Of a stretch of DNA of 64,000 nt, positions 8,849-16,979 are shown in pieces. Location: contig NZ_LJJC01000004.1 of assembly GCF_001420715.1 (NCBI RefSeq), forward strand, positions 3,739,740 to 3,803,739. The letters are read 5' to 3'. Positions within the stretch are counted from its first letter, which is position 1; each line of letters opens with the position of its first letter. Origin of the DNA: Heyndrickxia shackletonii. Lineage in GTDB: Bacteria; Bacillota; Bacilli; Bacillales; Bacillaceae_C. The notes beneath the pieces are model-generated. The model saw nothing but the letters and a program-made list of their open reading frames with translations. It did not search any database and had not been told where the DNA came from. A program made the translations under genes and the position numbers.

Positions 8849-9033
8849 TTAAGGCTCTTTTCTAAAACTTTGTTGCTTTCGTAGAATCCACCCAATTTAA
8901 GGTAAAAATGAATATCTTTTAAAGTAAAGATGCCCTGAAACTGGGTCAAACTTAGGATTTTAAATATATACGAAATGCAACAAGTTAAAATCGGCTTTTG
9001 GATTTTAACAATCTATACGAAAACAGCTTTATT
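8849..9033 (+). repeat. Dispersed fold-back repeat, copy A
   Basis: It begins GGCTCTTTTCTAAAA and ends with TATACGAAAACAGCTTT. Inside, GTTGCTTTCGTA faces TACGAAATGCAAC as an inverted pair. The core GTTAAAATCGGCTTTTGG is shared with copies at 9969-10113 and 29690-29880. It looks like a small non-coding, MITE-like element and lies upstream of trmL. Confidence 0.75.
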
Positions 9034-9089
9034 TCCCTTTCCCATTATAGCATATTTACTTTTGTACTTTTCATGCTCTCTATTCACCA

Positions 9090-9950
9090 TTAGTTATCCA
9101 CAATCGTAAAAAATTTATATTTAATATTTGGGGTATAAGCGGAAGAATCTTCATATGCCCAATACCGATTACGGCTGTTATACGTGTGGGCGTTAACAAG
9201 CGGCATTCCATAAGCATCCTTCCCCGTTACGATGGTATTATGATCAAAACGGCCATCTCCTTGAAAATCAAGGCAAATGACGTCGCCTAAATTTAATTCT
9301 TGCGGGGAGCTAACCTGTTTTGCACGTAAACCAGTTTTTGAAGTACTTAAATACTGCATTAAAGAGTGAGCAGTTGCCCAGCTATAACTGTAATTATTAT
9401 TTTGCATCCACCAGCCCTGCCCCCTATTAGGGTAGCCTCTCATCGGTGCTCCGCCTTCATGCAAGCATTGAGAGATAAAATTAGTGCAATCATCGGTAAA
9501 TTTTCGATATTTCGGATTGTAGCTATTCCACCATCTTTCCGCATACTGAACTGCTTTTAAACGGTCATAGTTGTAACTTTTTCGATCGTCATTTGCATCA
9601 TTTATTAAAGATGGCGGTTGGTCATTTGGAACATGAAATTCGGGGACGATTTCTTGATCATTGTATAATTGTTCTTGATAAAAGGTTGCTTTGCGATTTT
9701 CGATTTCTTCCTCAATATACATTTTCTCTTTCTGTTTGATTAAATATTTTAAGTGTATCTGGTAATGAAGGAATGTTTGATTATCTTTTTCTATTTTATT
9801 CTTAACCTTTGCTCTTGCCTGCACTTTTACAATTTCTGCATTGCGCTTTGCCATCAGGTCTTTTTTTCTATTTATTTTTTCATCATCGCCAAGTTTATTC
9901 ACTAATTGCTCTAAACGTGATTCTAATTGTTTTTGAAGCTGAGATTTCAT
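9090..9950 (-). CDS. yhbB: YhbB-like protein with putative amidase domain
   Basis: A 286-residue protein. The first ~110 residues are a highly charged, Lys/Glu-rich helical segment (for example KQLESRLEQLVNKLGDDEKI). The C-terminal ~150 residues form a putative amidase domain (Amidase_6, PF12671): YAERWWNSYNPKYRKF, DDCTNFISQCLHEGG with the expected catalytic Cys, WWMQNNNYSYSWATAHS, and HNTIVTGKD. No signal peptide is seen. The ATG at 9950 follows AAGGAGGGAG. Position between queG and trmL matches B. subtilis yhbB. The natural substrate is unknown; a peptidoglycan or peptide amide is the family-level guess. Confidence 0.8.
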   Translation of the reverse strand: MKSQLQKQLESRLEQLVNKLGDDEKINRKKDLMAKRNAEIVKVQARAKVKNKIEKDNQTFLHYQIHLKYLIKQKEKMYIEEEIENRKATFYQEQLYNDQEIVPEFHVPNDQPPSLINDANDDRKSYNYDRLKAVQYAERWWNSYNPKYRKFTDDCTNFISQCLHEGGAPMRGYPNRGQGWWMQNNNYSYSWATAHSLMQYLSTSKTGLRAKQVSSPQELNLGDVICLDFQGDGRFDHNTIVTGKDAYGMPLVNAHTYNSRNRYWAYEDSSAYTPNIKYKFFTIVDN

Positions 9951-9968
9951 GAAAACTCCCTCCTTCTT

Positions 9969-10113
9969 GGCCTCTTTTCTTAAACTTAGTTGCCCACCTT
10001 AGTTTATGAAAAGAGGCCCCGAAAACCAGTTTACTTAGGATTTATAAAACAAATGACGTAAAGCAACAGGTTAAAATCGGCTTTTGGATTTTAACAATCT
10101 ATTCGAAAACAGC
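9969..10113 (+). repeat. Dispersed fold-back repeat, copy B
   Basis: It begins GGCCTCTTTTCTTAAACTTA and ends with CTATTCGAAAACAGCCTC. It shares GTTAAAATCGGCTTTTGG and ATTTTAACAATCTAT with copy A, in the same orientation. An extra local palindrome, GGCCTCTTTTC ... GAAAAGAGGCC, is specific to this copy. Confidence 0.75.
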
Positions 10114-10179
10114 CTCAATACAAACATATGAACGAAGAAGGGAAAACAAAACAAACTTTTATAAGCGACCAACCTTCTA

Positions 10180-10376
10180 AAGGCCATTTGGGTTCGGATT
10201 TTTCCTCGTGTTGGTCTTTTGAACTCTTATAAAGGCCATTGGCTCTCGGATTCTTCCTCTGGTTGGTCTTTTGAACACTTATAAAGACCATTGGCTCTCG
10301 GATTCTTCCTCTGGTGGATCTTTTGATGCTTTCAAAAGACCATTCTCCCTCCTGTTTTGATCCCTTCTAAAGACCA
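10180..10376. repeat. Tandem array II, 52-bp period
   Basis: AAGGCCA or AAGACCA recurs at 10180, 10232, 10284 and 10336, exactly 52 bp apart, with a shortened last step to 10370. Each unit has a hairpin of the form TGGTCTTTT-N10-AAAGACCA, perfect in the unit near 10264. The sequence is related to array I but distinct. It lies directly downstream of queG. Confidence 0.85.
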
Positions 10377-10403
10377 TGTGAAATCTTATCATTAAAAAAA
10401 GGC

Positions 10404-11534
10404 CTATCCCAATTTCGATAGGCCATCCTCTACTTCTTTTAAAACCTCTTCATCTGATTCTTTTTCTTTCGCTGTGAGAAGTGCATTCTTCGCCTCTTCT
10501 CCGCCGATTTTTCCTAAAGCCCACGCAGCTGTTCCGCGCAATACCGGTCTAGGATCATTTTTTAATACTGTAATAATTTCCGGTACAGCAGAAGTTTCTT
10601 TAAAATGAGCAAGCGCTACTAATGCATTTCGCTGAATTGGCTTTTTACCTCTCCAGGATCCGGACATTTTTCCAAAGCTTTCATTGAATTCGCGGTTACT
10701 GATAGATAGAAGTGGGGTTAATTCCGGCTTTGCTAGATTCGGATCAGGCTCCATTTCTTCATGGAAATGAAAATCTATCCCCTTGTTTTTCGGGCATACA
10801 CTTTGACATGTATCACAGCCATATAAACGATTTCCTAGTTTTACGCGAAATTCTTCTGCAAGAAAACCCTTTGTCTGTGTTAAAAAAGCAATACAGCGCT
10901 GAGCATTCAATTGTCCGCCTTGTACTAAAGCTCCTGTTGGACATGCATCTAGGCATTTCGTGCAGGTTCCGCACTGATCTTCCATTGGTGCGTCCGGTTC
11001 AAAAGGAATATTGGTAATCATTTCACCTAAATATACATAAGATCCAAATTCCGGTGTGATAATGGAACAGTTTTTCCCGCTCCAACCAATACCGGCTCGC
11101 TGGGCAACGGCTCGGTCTACTAGTTCCCCAGTATCCACCATGGATTTGCATCTTGCTTCAGGATAATAATCCATGATGAAAGCTTCTAGTTCAGTAAGTT
11201 TCCTTCTTAAAATGTGGTGATAGTCTTCTCCCCAGGAAGCTTTTGCAAAAATTCCCCGTCTTTCTCCCGCTTTTCCTTTAGGTGCATCCTTCATTTTTGA
11301 AGGGTAAGCGAGCGCAATCGAAATGATGGATTGAGGTTTATCGAAAATCAGGGAAGGATTCGTTCTTTTTTCAATGTCCTTCTCCTCAAATCCTGATTGG
11401 TATTGCAGCTCCTGTTGTTTAATCAGCCTGTTTTTCATTTCAGTAAAAGGATCTGCAGTTGTAAAGCCAATTTTGTCGATTCCAATCGATTTACTATATT
11501 GAATAAGTTCCTTTTTAAACTTTGTAAAGTCCAT
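10404..11534 (-). CDS. queG: Epoxyqueuosine reductase QueG
   Basis: A 376-residue cobalamin- and Fe-S-dependent enzyme that performs the last step of queuosine synthesis in tRNA. Two 4Fe-4S motifs are clear: CGTCTKCLDACPTGAL and GCDTCQSVCPKNKG. The VDTGELVDRAVAQRAGIGW stretch is typical of the family, and a HEAT-like repeat region closes the C-terminus (RPVLRGTAAWALGKIGGEEA). The frame is open to 11675, but I start at 11534 (MDFTKFKKEL), where GAGGTGAT gives good spacing; upstream codons overlap the tRNA-Gly gene. It is B. subtilis YhbA. The tRNA-Gly gene lies just upstream on the same strand. Confidence 0.93.
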   Translation of the reverse strand: MDFTKFKKELIQYSKSIGIDKIGFTTADPFTEMKNRLIKQQELQYQSGFEEKDIEKRTNPSLIFDKPQSIISIALAYPSKMKDAPKGKAGERRGIFAKASWGEDYHHILRRKLTELEAFIMDYYPEARCKSMVDTGELVDRAVAQRAGIGWSGKNCSIITPEFGSYVYLGEMITNIPFEPDAPMEDQCGTCTKCLDACPTGALVQGGQLNAQRCIAFLTQTKGFLAEEFRVKLGNRLYGCDTCQSVCPKNKGIDFHFHEEMEPDPNLAKPELTPLLSISNREFNESFGKMSGSWRGKKPIQRNALVALAHFKETSAVPEIITVLKNDPRPVLRGTAAWALGKIGGEEAKNALLTAKEKESDEEVLKEVEDGLSKLG

Positions 11535-11650
11535 TATCATCACCTCGATTCTAGATTTCATTTTCTTACACTTAAGTTTAAAATATAAAAACGCAATATC
11601 CCGTTCTTCTGGAAAACGAAATACTGCGTTGGTTCTAATGTTATGTATGG

Positions 11651-11721
11651 AGCGGGTGATGGGAATCGAACCCACGACAACAGCTTGGAAGGCTGTAGTT
11701 TTACCACTAAACTACACCCGC
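11651..11721 (-). tRNA. tRNA-Gly (anticodon TCC)
   Basis: The cloverleaf folds on the minus strand: acceptor GCGGGTG / CACCCGC, D-arm with AGTGGTAAAAC, anticodon loop CTTCCAA giving TCC, and T-loop GGTTCGATTCC. The discriminator is T, and CCA is not encoded. It is 71 nt long and lies upstream of queG in the same direction. Confidence 0.95.
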
Positions 11722-11995
11722 AAAAGGTTTCAATTATTTTTCGACAACCTCTTGTCGACTTTTTTATTATACATGCCTTCTATATGTTTTTCAAGTGTTT
11801 TTTTATATTTTTTTCTAAGGGGATATTTTTACGGATAAAGTGATCATTATTTTTGTGCGGACATTTCGTGCACTTATCTATATTCGGGCCGTTCCTATCC
11901 AATTTCACGGCATTCTACTATTTTTCAAAGTAATACCCCATACAGACGGAATTACCTGCTCTCAGTTCATTATCCTAATTCCGATAAAATATAAA

Positions 11996-12033
11996 AAAGT
12001 GCTCCAATCCTAAGTATACGGATGGAACACTTT
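11996..12033. terminator. Bidirectional terminator downstream of the RibA-like gene
   Basis: AAAGTGCTCCAATCC and GGATGGAACACTTT form a roughly 13-bp stem with a 9-nt loop, 6 nt after the stop of the gene at 12039. The rest of the 11722-12038 gap shows no gene. Confidence 0.85.
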
Positions 12034-12038
12034 AAACT

Positions 12039-12788
12039 TTAAATACTTGTGCCGCTTAATTTTTTTGCTGGAATATGTCCTGATTTATTTACCTTCGTTT
12101 CAAGATACCGTTTATTAAAATCAGATACATCTCCCCATAGCGGAACGTGATCTTCTGCCGATAATCCATGTTGCTTAAGTGCAGTTAGTTTCTTCGGATT
12201 ATTGGTTATCAACGTAACAGGCTTCGAGCGTAAATGTTGTAAAACCCTGATAGGATCTTCGTAACTGCGTATATCATCGGCAAATCCCAACGCTTGATTT
12301 GCTTCCACTGTATCTAAGCCTTCCTGTTGAAGCAGATAGGCGAACGATTTTGAAAATAAGCCAATCCCTCTTCCTTCATGGTTAGCAAGATAGAAAATTG
12401 CTCCGGATTTATTTTCTACAATCATTCTCATCGATTGACGTAATTGATATCCACAATCACAGCGTTTGCTTCCAAAAATATCACCTGTATGGCAAATGCT
12501 ATGCATTCTAATTAAAGCATGTTCATCATGTTCGAAATCCCCGTATACTAAAACGGAGGATTGCTGTAAGGATGCTAGATTCAAAGATGGCAAAGCATTT
12601 AAAATGGCTTCCTTATCAGAGGAAATGCCATCTAATACTAACCAAGTATACCAGTTAAAATGGACAACCTGGTCATCTAGTTGAACAGGCAACTTAATGG
12701 GACCAACTAGACAAATATCTGTTTTATCGGCTTGCGAAAGAATCGCCATTTTATCTTTAAGAAGTGCTTTTACTTCTGTCGTAATCAT
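12039..12788 (-). CDS. GTP cyclohydrolase II-like protein (RibA domain only)
   Basis: A 249-residue homologue of GTP cyclohydrolase II, the zinc enzyme that opens GTP in the first step of riboflavin synthesis. The zinc site CHTGDIFGSKRCDCGYQL has all three cysteines, HEGRGIGL is the phosphate/active-site loop, and LITNNPKKL near the C-terminus is typical. It lacks the fused DHBP synthase domain of normal Bacillus RibAB, and the N-terminal ~80 residues are divergent. It stands alone, without other rib genes or a recognisable FMN riboswitch, so it may be an auxiliary enzyme or act on GTP in another pathway. ATG at 12788 follows GAGGAG. Confidence 0.8.
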   Translation of the reverse strand: MITTEVKALLKDKMAILSQADKTDICLVGPIKLPVQLDDQVVHFNWYTWLVLDGISSDKEAILNALPSLNLASLQQSSVLVYGDFEHDEHALIRMHSICHTGDIFGSKRCDCGYQLRQSMRMIVENKSGAIFYLANHEGRGIGLFSKSFAYLLQQEGLDTVEANQALGFADDIRSYEDPIRVLQHLRSKPVTLITNNPKKLTALKQHGLSAEDHVPLWGDVSDFNKRYLETKVNKSGHIPAKKLSGTSI

Positions 12789-12978
12789 AGTTATCTCCTC
12801 TTTTAGCTATACAGGTAAAAAAATAACTGTATTTATTTGACGAGCGAAAGTATTATAGCATATTTTCGGAATAAATATTAATTATTTTGTTTATTCATTT
12901 TTATCCATAAAAAAGATTATTAGGAAATGGTACTACTATTGCCCACCCTGTTTTTTTAACTTCCAAAAGTGAAATTCG

Positions 12979-13299
12979 TTACCTTATTACAAAGTTCATG
13001 AACCCATTTAATATTTGCTGCGGGCTTATTAATTGAAAACTATTGACATCTTTAGAAAAGTGAATTTTCATTTTCTCGTCAAAATATACTGTTTTTGCCT
13101 TTTCTATATACACGGACCATTCATTGGTTTCAATCGCAATATCACCATCCTCTATTTCCGAAACGAACCATAATTCGATTACACCGTTTACAGCGCATCC
13201 GCATCCATCCGTATTATACTTCAATTTTAAATAGCCTTTCTTTCCTTCTGTCTTTTCCTTTATTTTTACTACCGCTTCATCTGTTATGGTAATCTCCAT
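12979..13299 (-). CDS. HesB/IscA-like Fe-S biosynthesis protein (YqkB type)
   Basis: A 106-residue small protein. MEITITDEAVVKIKEK begins the HesB-like fold, and YNTDGCGCAVNGVIELWF carries the only cysteines, a CGC pair typical of the YqkB-type branch rather than the three-Cys IscA pattern. I start at 13299, where AGGAG is well placed, not at 13323. The probable role is handling or sensing Fe-S clusters; the family is poorly characterised. No operon partners. Confidence 0.7.
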   Translation of the reverse strand: MEITITDEAVVKIKEKTEGKKGYLKLKYNTDGCGCAVNGVIELWFVSEIEDGDIAIETNEWSVYIEKAKTVYFDEKMKIHFSKDVNSFQLISPQQILNGFMNFVIR

Positions 13300-13507
13300 G
13301 ATTGTAACTCCTATCTTTTGCAATGAATGTTTTCATAACGAAAATGGTATTTTTTCTTCGCTTATTCACCTTTTCAGCTTACTCCTTCACCACTCATAAG
13401 TAAATTAAGTAAAACAGCGGTACATAAAATTAAATAATTTTCCCTAAAATGGAAGGAATTATACAAAATTTGTCGAATCATTTATGTACAAAAGGAGGTT
13501 GATTATT

Positions 13508-13549
13508 ATGTTTACAAAATTCGATTCTTTCATGGTGAAGACAATTTAA
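13508..13549 (+). CDS. 13-residue leader-type peptide
   Basis: A 13-codon ORF (MFTKFDSFMVKTI) with a perfect AAAAGGAGG 9-10 nt before the ATG, ending only 9 nt before the GTG of the next gene. The ribosome site is better than that of the following gene, which suggests a leader peptide or translational coupling. No amino-acid bias or attenuator is visible. Confidence 0.4.
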   Translation: MFTKFDSFMVKTI

Positions 13550-13558
13550 AACGAAAAG

Positions 13559-13885
13559 GTGGAGAATCACATAATAACATCCATTTATATTAACGTTAAG
13601 ACGAATGAAGTATTTACGGAAAAAGAACAAAATATGATACATTCCATGCTGCTGCACACATCTGCGTGGTCAGTTAATGGCGGTGTCTTTTTAAATCCCC
13701 CTCAAAAAGAGGACGAGGATCCTAGCTGTATTTTTGAATTAGATTTAGTAATGGGAAAAGCAATTTCAATGGAGGAAGGAGAACAAATTGTAAAAGTTCT
13801 CCCAATAAAAATAAGATCTGTCTTCAGAAATGCAAAACTTGAGGAACCGATTATAGAAATAAAAGAACATATTGTTTCTGCTTAA
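13559..13885 (+). CDS. Hypothetical protein, about 108 residues
   Basis: I do not recognise the family. It is an acidic, soluble protein of about 100 residues with no membrane segment (LHTSAWSVNGGVFLNPPQKE, FELDLVMGKAISMEEGEQIV). The start is unusual: the only canonical in-frame codon near the front is GTG at 13559, yet the AAGGTGGAG ribosome site overlaps that GTG and is ideally spaced for ATA at 13571. Either GTG is used with poor signals, translation is coupled to the 13-codon ORF, or a rare ATA start is used. It ends in a terminator shared with the convergent ABC permease gene. Confidence 0.7.
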   Translation: MENHIITSIYINVKTNEVFTEKEQNMIHSMLLHTSAWSVNGGVFLNPPQKEDEDPSCIFELDLVMGKAISMEEGEQIVKVLPIKIRSVFRNAKLEEPIIEIKEHIVSA

Positions 13886-13888
13886 TAA

Positions 13889-13922
13889 AGAAAGAGGAAA
13901 GAGTACATACTCCTTCCTCTTT
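13889..13922. terminator. Bidirectional terminator
   Basis: AAAGAGGAAAGAGT / ACTCCTTCCTCTTT with a 4-nt loop, between two convergent genes. Confidence 0.85.
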
Positions 13923-14902
13923 TAATATACATCCCTTCGATTAAACACGACGAATGACACAATTAAAGCTGCTACCATCCAGACAAGAAGAACGGTAATG
14001 GAAAATCCCATTGTCATTCCCTCAATCGGCGGTTTCGTTCCATTCACGTAATCCGTTAACTGCAAATTTACCATGAATAAATATTTTGCACTTTGCCACG
14101 AAGAAACCATGTTGACCAGAATCGCACCGGCAATTAAGGCAGCGAGCATAATGCCCATGACCGCAGCTGTTGAACGAACTAGAACGGACAGCATAAAAGT
14201 AAGGGTGCCCACGACCACACAAACAAACCAAACAAGACCGAATTCCATTAATATGTATTCCCATTGTGCTATCAGATGAACATGGGTTGTGACTAAATCT
14301 TCTCCCTTTGTTACAAACCCCGTCAGCATCGGCATATTCCACCCTTTATATCCAAACACAATTCCGGAAATGGCATAGGAAAGGATTGCTACACATAAAA
14401 CAATAAAGGATATAGCAAGCAACAAAGCGAGATATTTGCTTAATAATACTTTCCATCGTTTTACCGGCCGAGTCAGCAATAATTTAATCGTTCCTCCGCT
14501 TGCCTCAGAGGAAACAAGGTCCGCAGCCACGACCATGACTAATAAAGGCAGCAGAAGATCAATTGCATTTTCTGCAAAAATTCTCATGAATGTTGGTGCT
14601 CCTGGGGAATTCGGATTAATATTATGATTCAGATAATATTGTTCCTGTGTCAGTTTAATTTTTAAATATTGGGCAAAATCCTCCGGGAGTTGGCTCGAAC
14701 TCAAGCGATTTTGTATATCCACAATTTCTTGTTGGAGCTGAACACGCCAATCCCTCGTTCCCAGTTTCTTTTCTGCTGTTTTGTCCTGTTTATATTGGGC
14801 ATACGTAATAATTGGAACGAGAATGGCGATGATTAAAATAATGACAAATAAACGTTTTTTGCGAAAAATCTTTAACTGTTCATTATAAACAAGATTAATC
14901 AT
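13922..14902 (-). CDS. ABC-2 type transporter permease (YhcI-like)
   Basis: A 326-residue membrane protein of the ABC-2 permease family: one N-terminal helix at about residues 17-34, an outside domain to about 110, then five or six helices (LLLPLLVMVVAADLVSSEAS and onward). The conserved motif EASGGTIKLLLTRPVKRWK lies in the cytoplasmic coupling region. It overlaps the ATPase gene upstream by 8 bp. The pair resembles B. subtilis YhcH-YhcI. Substrate unknown; the neighbouring SGNH hydrolase suggests a lipid or cell-envelope role, but that is inference. Confidence 0.82.
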   Translation of the reverse strand: MINLVYNEQLKIFRKKRLFVIILIIAILVPIITYAQYKQDKTAEKKLGTRDWRVQLQQEIVDIQNRLSSSQLPEDFAQYLKIKLTQEQYYLNHNINPNSPGAPTFMRIFAENAIDLLLPLLVMVVAADLVSSEASGGTIKLLLTRPVKRWKVLLSKYLALLLAISFIVLCVAILSYAISGIVFGYKGWNMPMLTGFVTKGEDLVTTHVHLIAQWEYILMEFGLVWFVCVVVGTLTFMLSVLVRSTAAVMGIMLAALIAGAILVNMVSSWQSAKYLFMVNLQLTDYVNGTKPPIEGMTMGFSITVLLVWMVAALIVSFVVFNRRDVY

Positions 14903-15809
14903 GATGCTTTCCCCCCGTTAATTCGAGGAATAGATCTTCAAGAGCCGGAAGCTTCGCCTGCATCTCTTTCACTTTAATGCCAGCACTCACAAGTTTTTTG
15001 TTCCAATCTGCAACTTTCTCCTCTATAAAAGGAGTAATTAAGGTATGATCTTCTCCTTCTTTCACATCTGTTTCCTCTTGTAAAAGCTTTTTAGCTGCTT
15101 GGAATGGCTCCACTTTCCATATTACCCGTTCCTGTTCCGCAAGCAACGACTCAACGGTATCGGTACGAATAATTTCACCATCTAACACAATGGCTACTCT
15201 GTCACATAGGAGCTGAATTTCACTTAATAAATGGGAAGATACAAGCACACTTAATCCCTCATTTTTGGCAAGAAAGCGAATAAATTCCCTCATTTCCCTA
15301 ATTCCCGCGGGGTCTAGTCCATTTGTTGGTTCATCTAAAATAAGCAGGTGAGGATTTCCCAATAATGCTTGGGCTATCCCAAGCCTTTGCCTCATCCCTA
15401 GCGAATAAGTTCCAACCCGATCATGAATACGATCGGTTAATCCTACCAAATCCGCCACTTCATGAAGCCGATTCGGTGTAATGGAGGGATCCATCCGAGC
15501 AAAATATTCAAGATTTTCCCAACCTGATAAATATGGGTAAAGTTCCGGGTTCTCTACAATACACCCGAGGTTTTTCATCGCTTCTTTAAAATCTGTTTGA
15601 ACATTTTTGCCTGATATTAAAATCGTTCCTGAAGTTGGTTTAATTAATCCGACAAGCATTCGGATTGTTGTTGTTTTCCCGGCTCCATTTGGTCCAAGAA
15701 AACCGAAAACTTCTCCACGGTATAAGGTAAACGATAAGCCCTTTATGATTTCCTTTTTTCGAATCGTTTTCCGTAAATCCTTTACTTCGAGTGCCGGAAC
15801 TTCCTTCAT
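14895..15809 (-). CDS. ABC transporter ATP-binding protein (YhcH-like)
   Basis: A 304-residue ATPase that powers the permease encoded next to it. Walker A GPNGAGKTT, signature LGMRQRLGIA, Walker B LLILDEPTNGLDPAG, and the switch SSHLLSE are all intact. The C-terminal ~80 residues form the extension usual in the DrrA/CcmA-like subfamily. It overlaps the SGNH gene upstream (ATGA-type, 4 bp) and the permease gene downstream (8 bp), so the three form one operon. Confidence 0.9.
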   Translation of the reverse strand: MKEVPALEVKDLRKTIRKKEIIKGLSFTLYRGEVFGFLGPNGAGKTTTIRMLVGLIKPTSGTILISGKNVQTDFKEAMKNLGCIVENPELYPYLSGWENLEYFARMDPSITPNRLHEVADLVGLTDRIHDRVGTYSLGMRQRLGIAQALLGNPHLLILDEPTNGLDPAGIREMREFIRFLAKNEGLSVLVSSHLLSEIQLLCDRVAIVLDGEIIRTDTVESLLAEQERVIWKVEPFQAAKKLLQEETDVKEGEDHTLITPFIEEKVADWNKKLVSAGIKVKEMQAKLPALEDLFLELTGGKHHD

Positions 15810-16609
15810 TTTGTTCCCCCCTCGCTAAACTTTATCAGTGAAGCAACACGTTCCCCGATTAATTTATAACCGGCAGCATTCGGATGAAACTTATCACTGA
15901 ATAAATAATCGTTAACATGTAATTCAAATAGATCAAAGGTTGGAACATAAATAATCTTTTTATAATTTGCAGCAAGACCCGCGGAATCATAATTCCACTT
16001 GCGGACAATGGATGATGTAAGCTTAGACTTTTCTAAATCGATAAAAGGATTGTATAAGCCTACATGGAAGACGGTCGCATCCGGATTGATAGAACGAATG
16101 GCAGTATATATTTGTTTTAAATTTGCAAGATACGGTTTCTCTTCTTTTTTCATATAAGCGGGGTCAAGATGATTGATTACATTTCCACCTTGAAAGAGAT
16201 CATTCCCGCCAATGGTTAAAAGAATAATATCAGCCGCCTGCAGCTGACGCTTAATTTCCGGTCCTTTTAGTTGAGTGATTAATTGTGAAGATGTTTGGCC
16301 TTTTATCGCACTATTTGTTAGCAGGATCGATTTTTTTGTTTTCTTTTTTAAGCTGTCTGTTAGGTAACCAATATACCCCTTTCCCTCAGGATCCCCCGTT
16401 CCTCTTGTTAAAGAATCCCCAAGAGCAGCAATTTGCAGCCTATTTTTTGACTTAGTTGTCATTTCTGATGGGGTCATCTGCCTTTTAACCGTTTGTTTTC
16501 CCTGCCCCACTGCTAATTGATCCTTTAGCACCCAGCCAAAGCCGAAAAGAAATAGCAGAGCAGAGAAAATAGAAATGATGGAGATGATTGTAATTGTATA
16601 TTTTTTCAT
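15806..16609 (-). CDS. SGNH/GDSL-family hydrolase, membrane-anchored
   Basis: A 267-residue esterase-type protein. It has an N-terminal membrane anchor or signal (residues 2-26). The SGNH blocks are all present: ALGDSLTRG (nucleophile Ser), GGNDLF (Gly/Asn oxyanion), and DKFHPNAAGY (catalytic Asp and His). It is probably exported and acts outside the membrane on an acyl ester of lipid or cell wall. I prefer the ATG at 16609 (MKKYTITI) with AAAGGA; the frame is open to 16645. It is the first gene of the operon with the ABC exporter pair. Confidence 0.85.
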   Translation of the reverse strand: MKKYTITIISIISIFSALLFLFGFGWVLKDQLAVGQGKQTVKRQMTPSEMTTKSKNRLQIAALGDSLTRGTGDPEGKGYIGYLTDSLKKKTKKSILLTNSAIKGQTSSQLITQLKGPEIKRQLQAADIILLTIGGNDLFQGGNVINHLDPAYMKKEEKPYLANLKQIYTAIRSINPDATVFHVGLYNPFIDLEKSKLTSSIVRKWNYDSAGLAANYKKIIYVPTFDLFELHVNDYLFSDKFHPNAAGYKLIGERVASLIKFSEGGTK

Positions 16610-16926
16610 CCTGCCATTCCTTTCTACATGCTTAGAATGAATCATCCTTATTTATAACCATTAGGCAAAAATTCCAATCTATTTTTGTTAAAAATATTGA
16701 AACATTTTTATATTACCGTTTCAAATATAATGCTTTCCTTTTATACACATTATTCAAAAACATATGGCCATTCATATAAAGTCTTATTCTTGGATTGTCT
16801 AATAGAGGTGGAGGAGGGAATTTTTTAATCAAACTATAGAGAGATAGAAACATATAAAGATTAAAAAATATTCGCATCATTATTTATAAAATTCTGTGAC
16901 ATATTTATAAGGCATATACAAAAATT

Positions 16927-16970
16927 AATACCCTTATGCAGTTTATTTTGAATAACTACATAAGGGTATT
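16927..16970 (-). terminator. Terminator of the spore-lysin gene
   Basis: AATACCCTTATG / CATAAGGGTATT, a 12-bp perfect stem with a 20-nt loop, 10 nt after the stop at 16980. The rest of 16610-16926 is AT-rich with no gene seen. Confidence 0.85.
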
Positions 16971-16979
16971 TAATTACGC

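Noticed and set aside
11629-11843. Two plus-strand ORFs of 66-69 residues
   Set aside because: They run straight through the tRNA-Gly gene and are an artefact of its antisense reading; no ribosome site.
12789-12978. FMN riboswitch before the RibA-like gene
   Set aside because: None of the conserved RFN elements (AGGGGAG, GGGTGAAA-type) is present.
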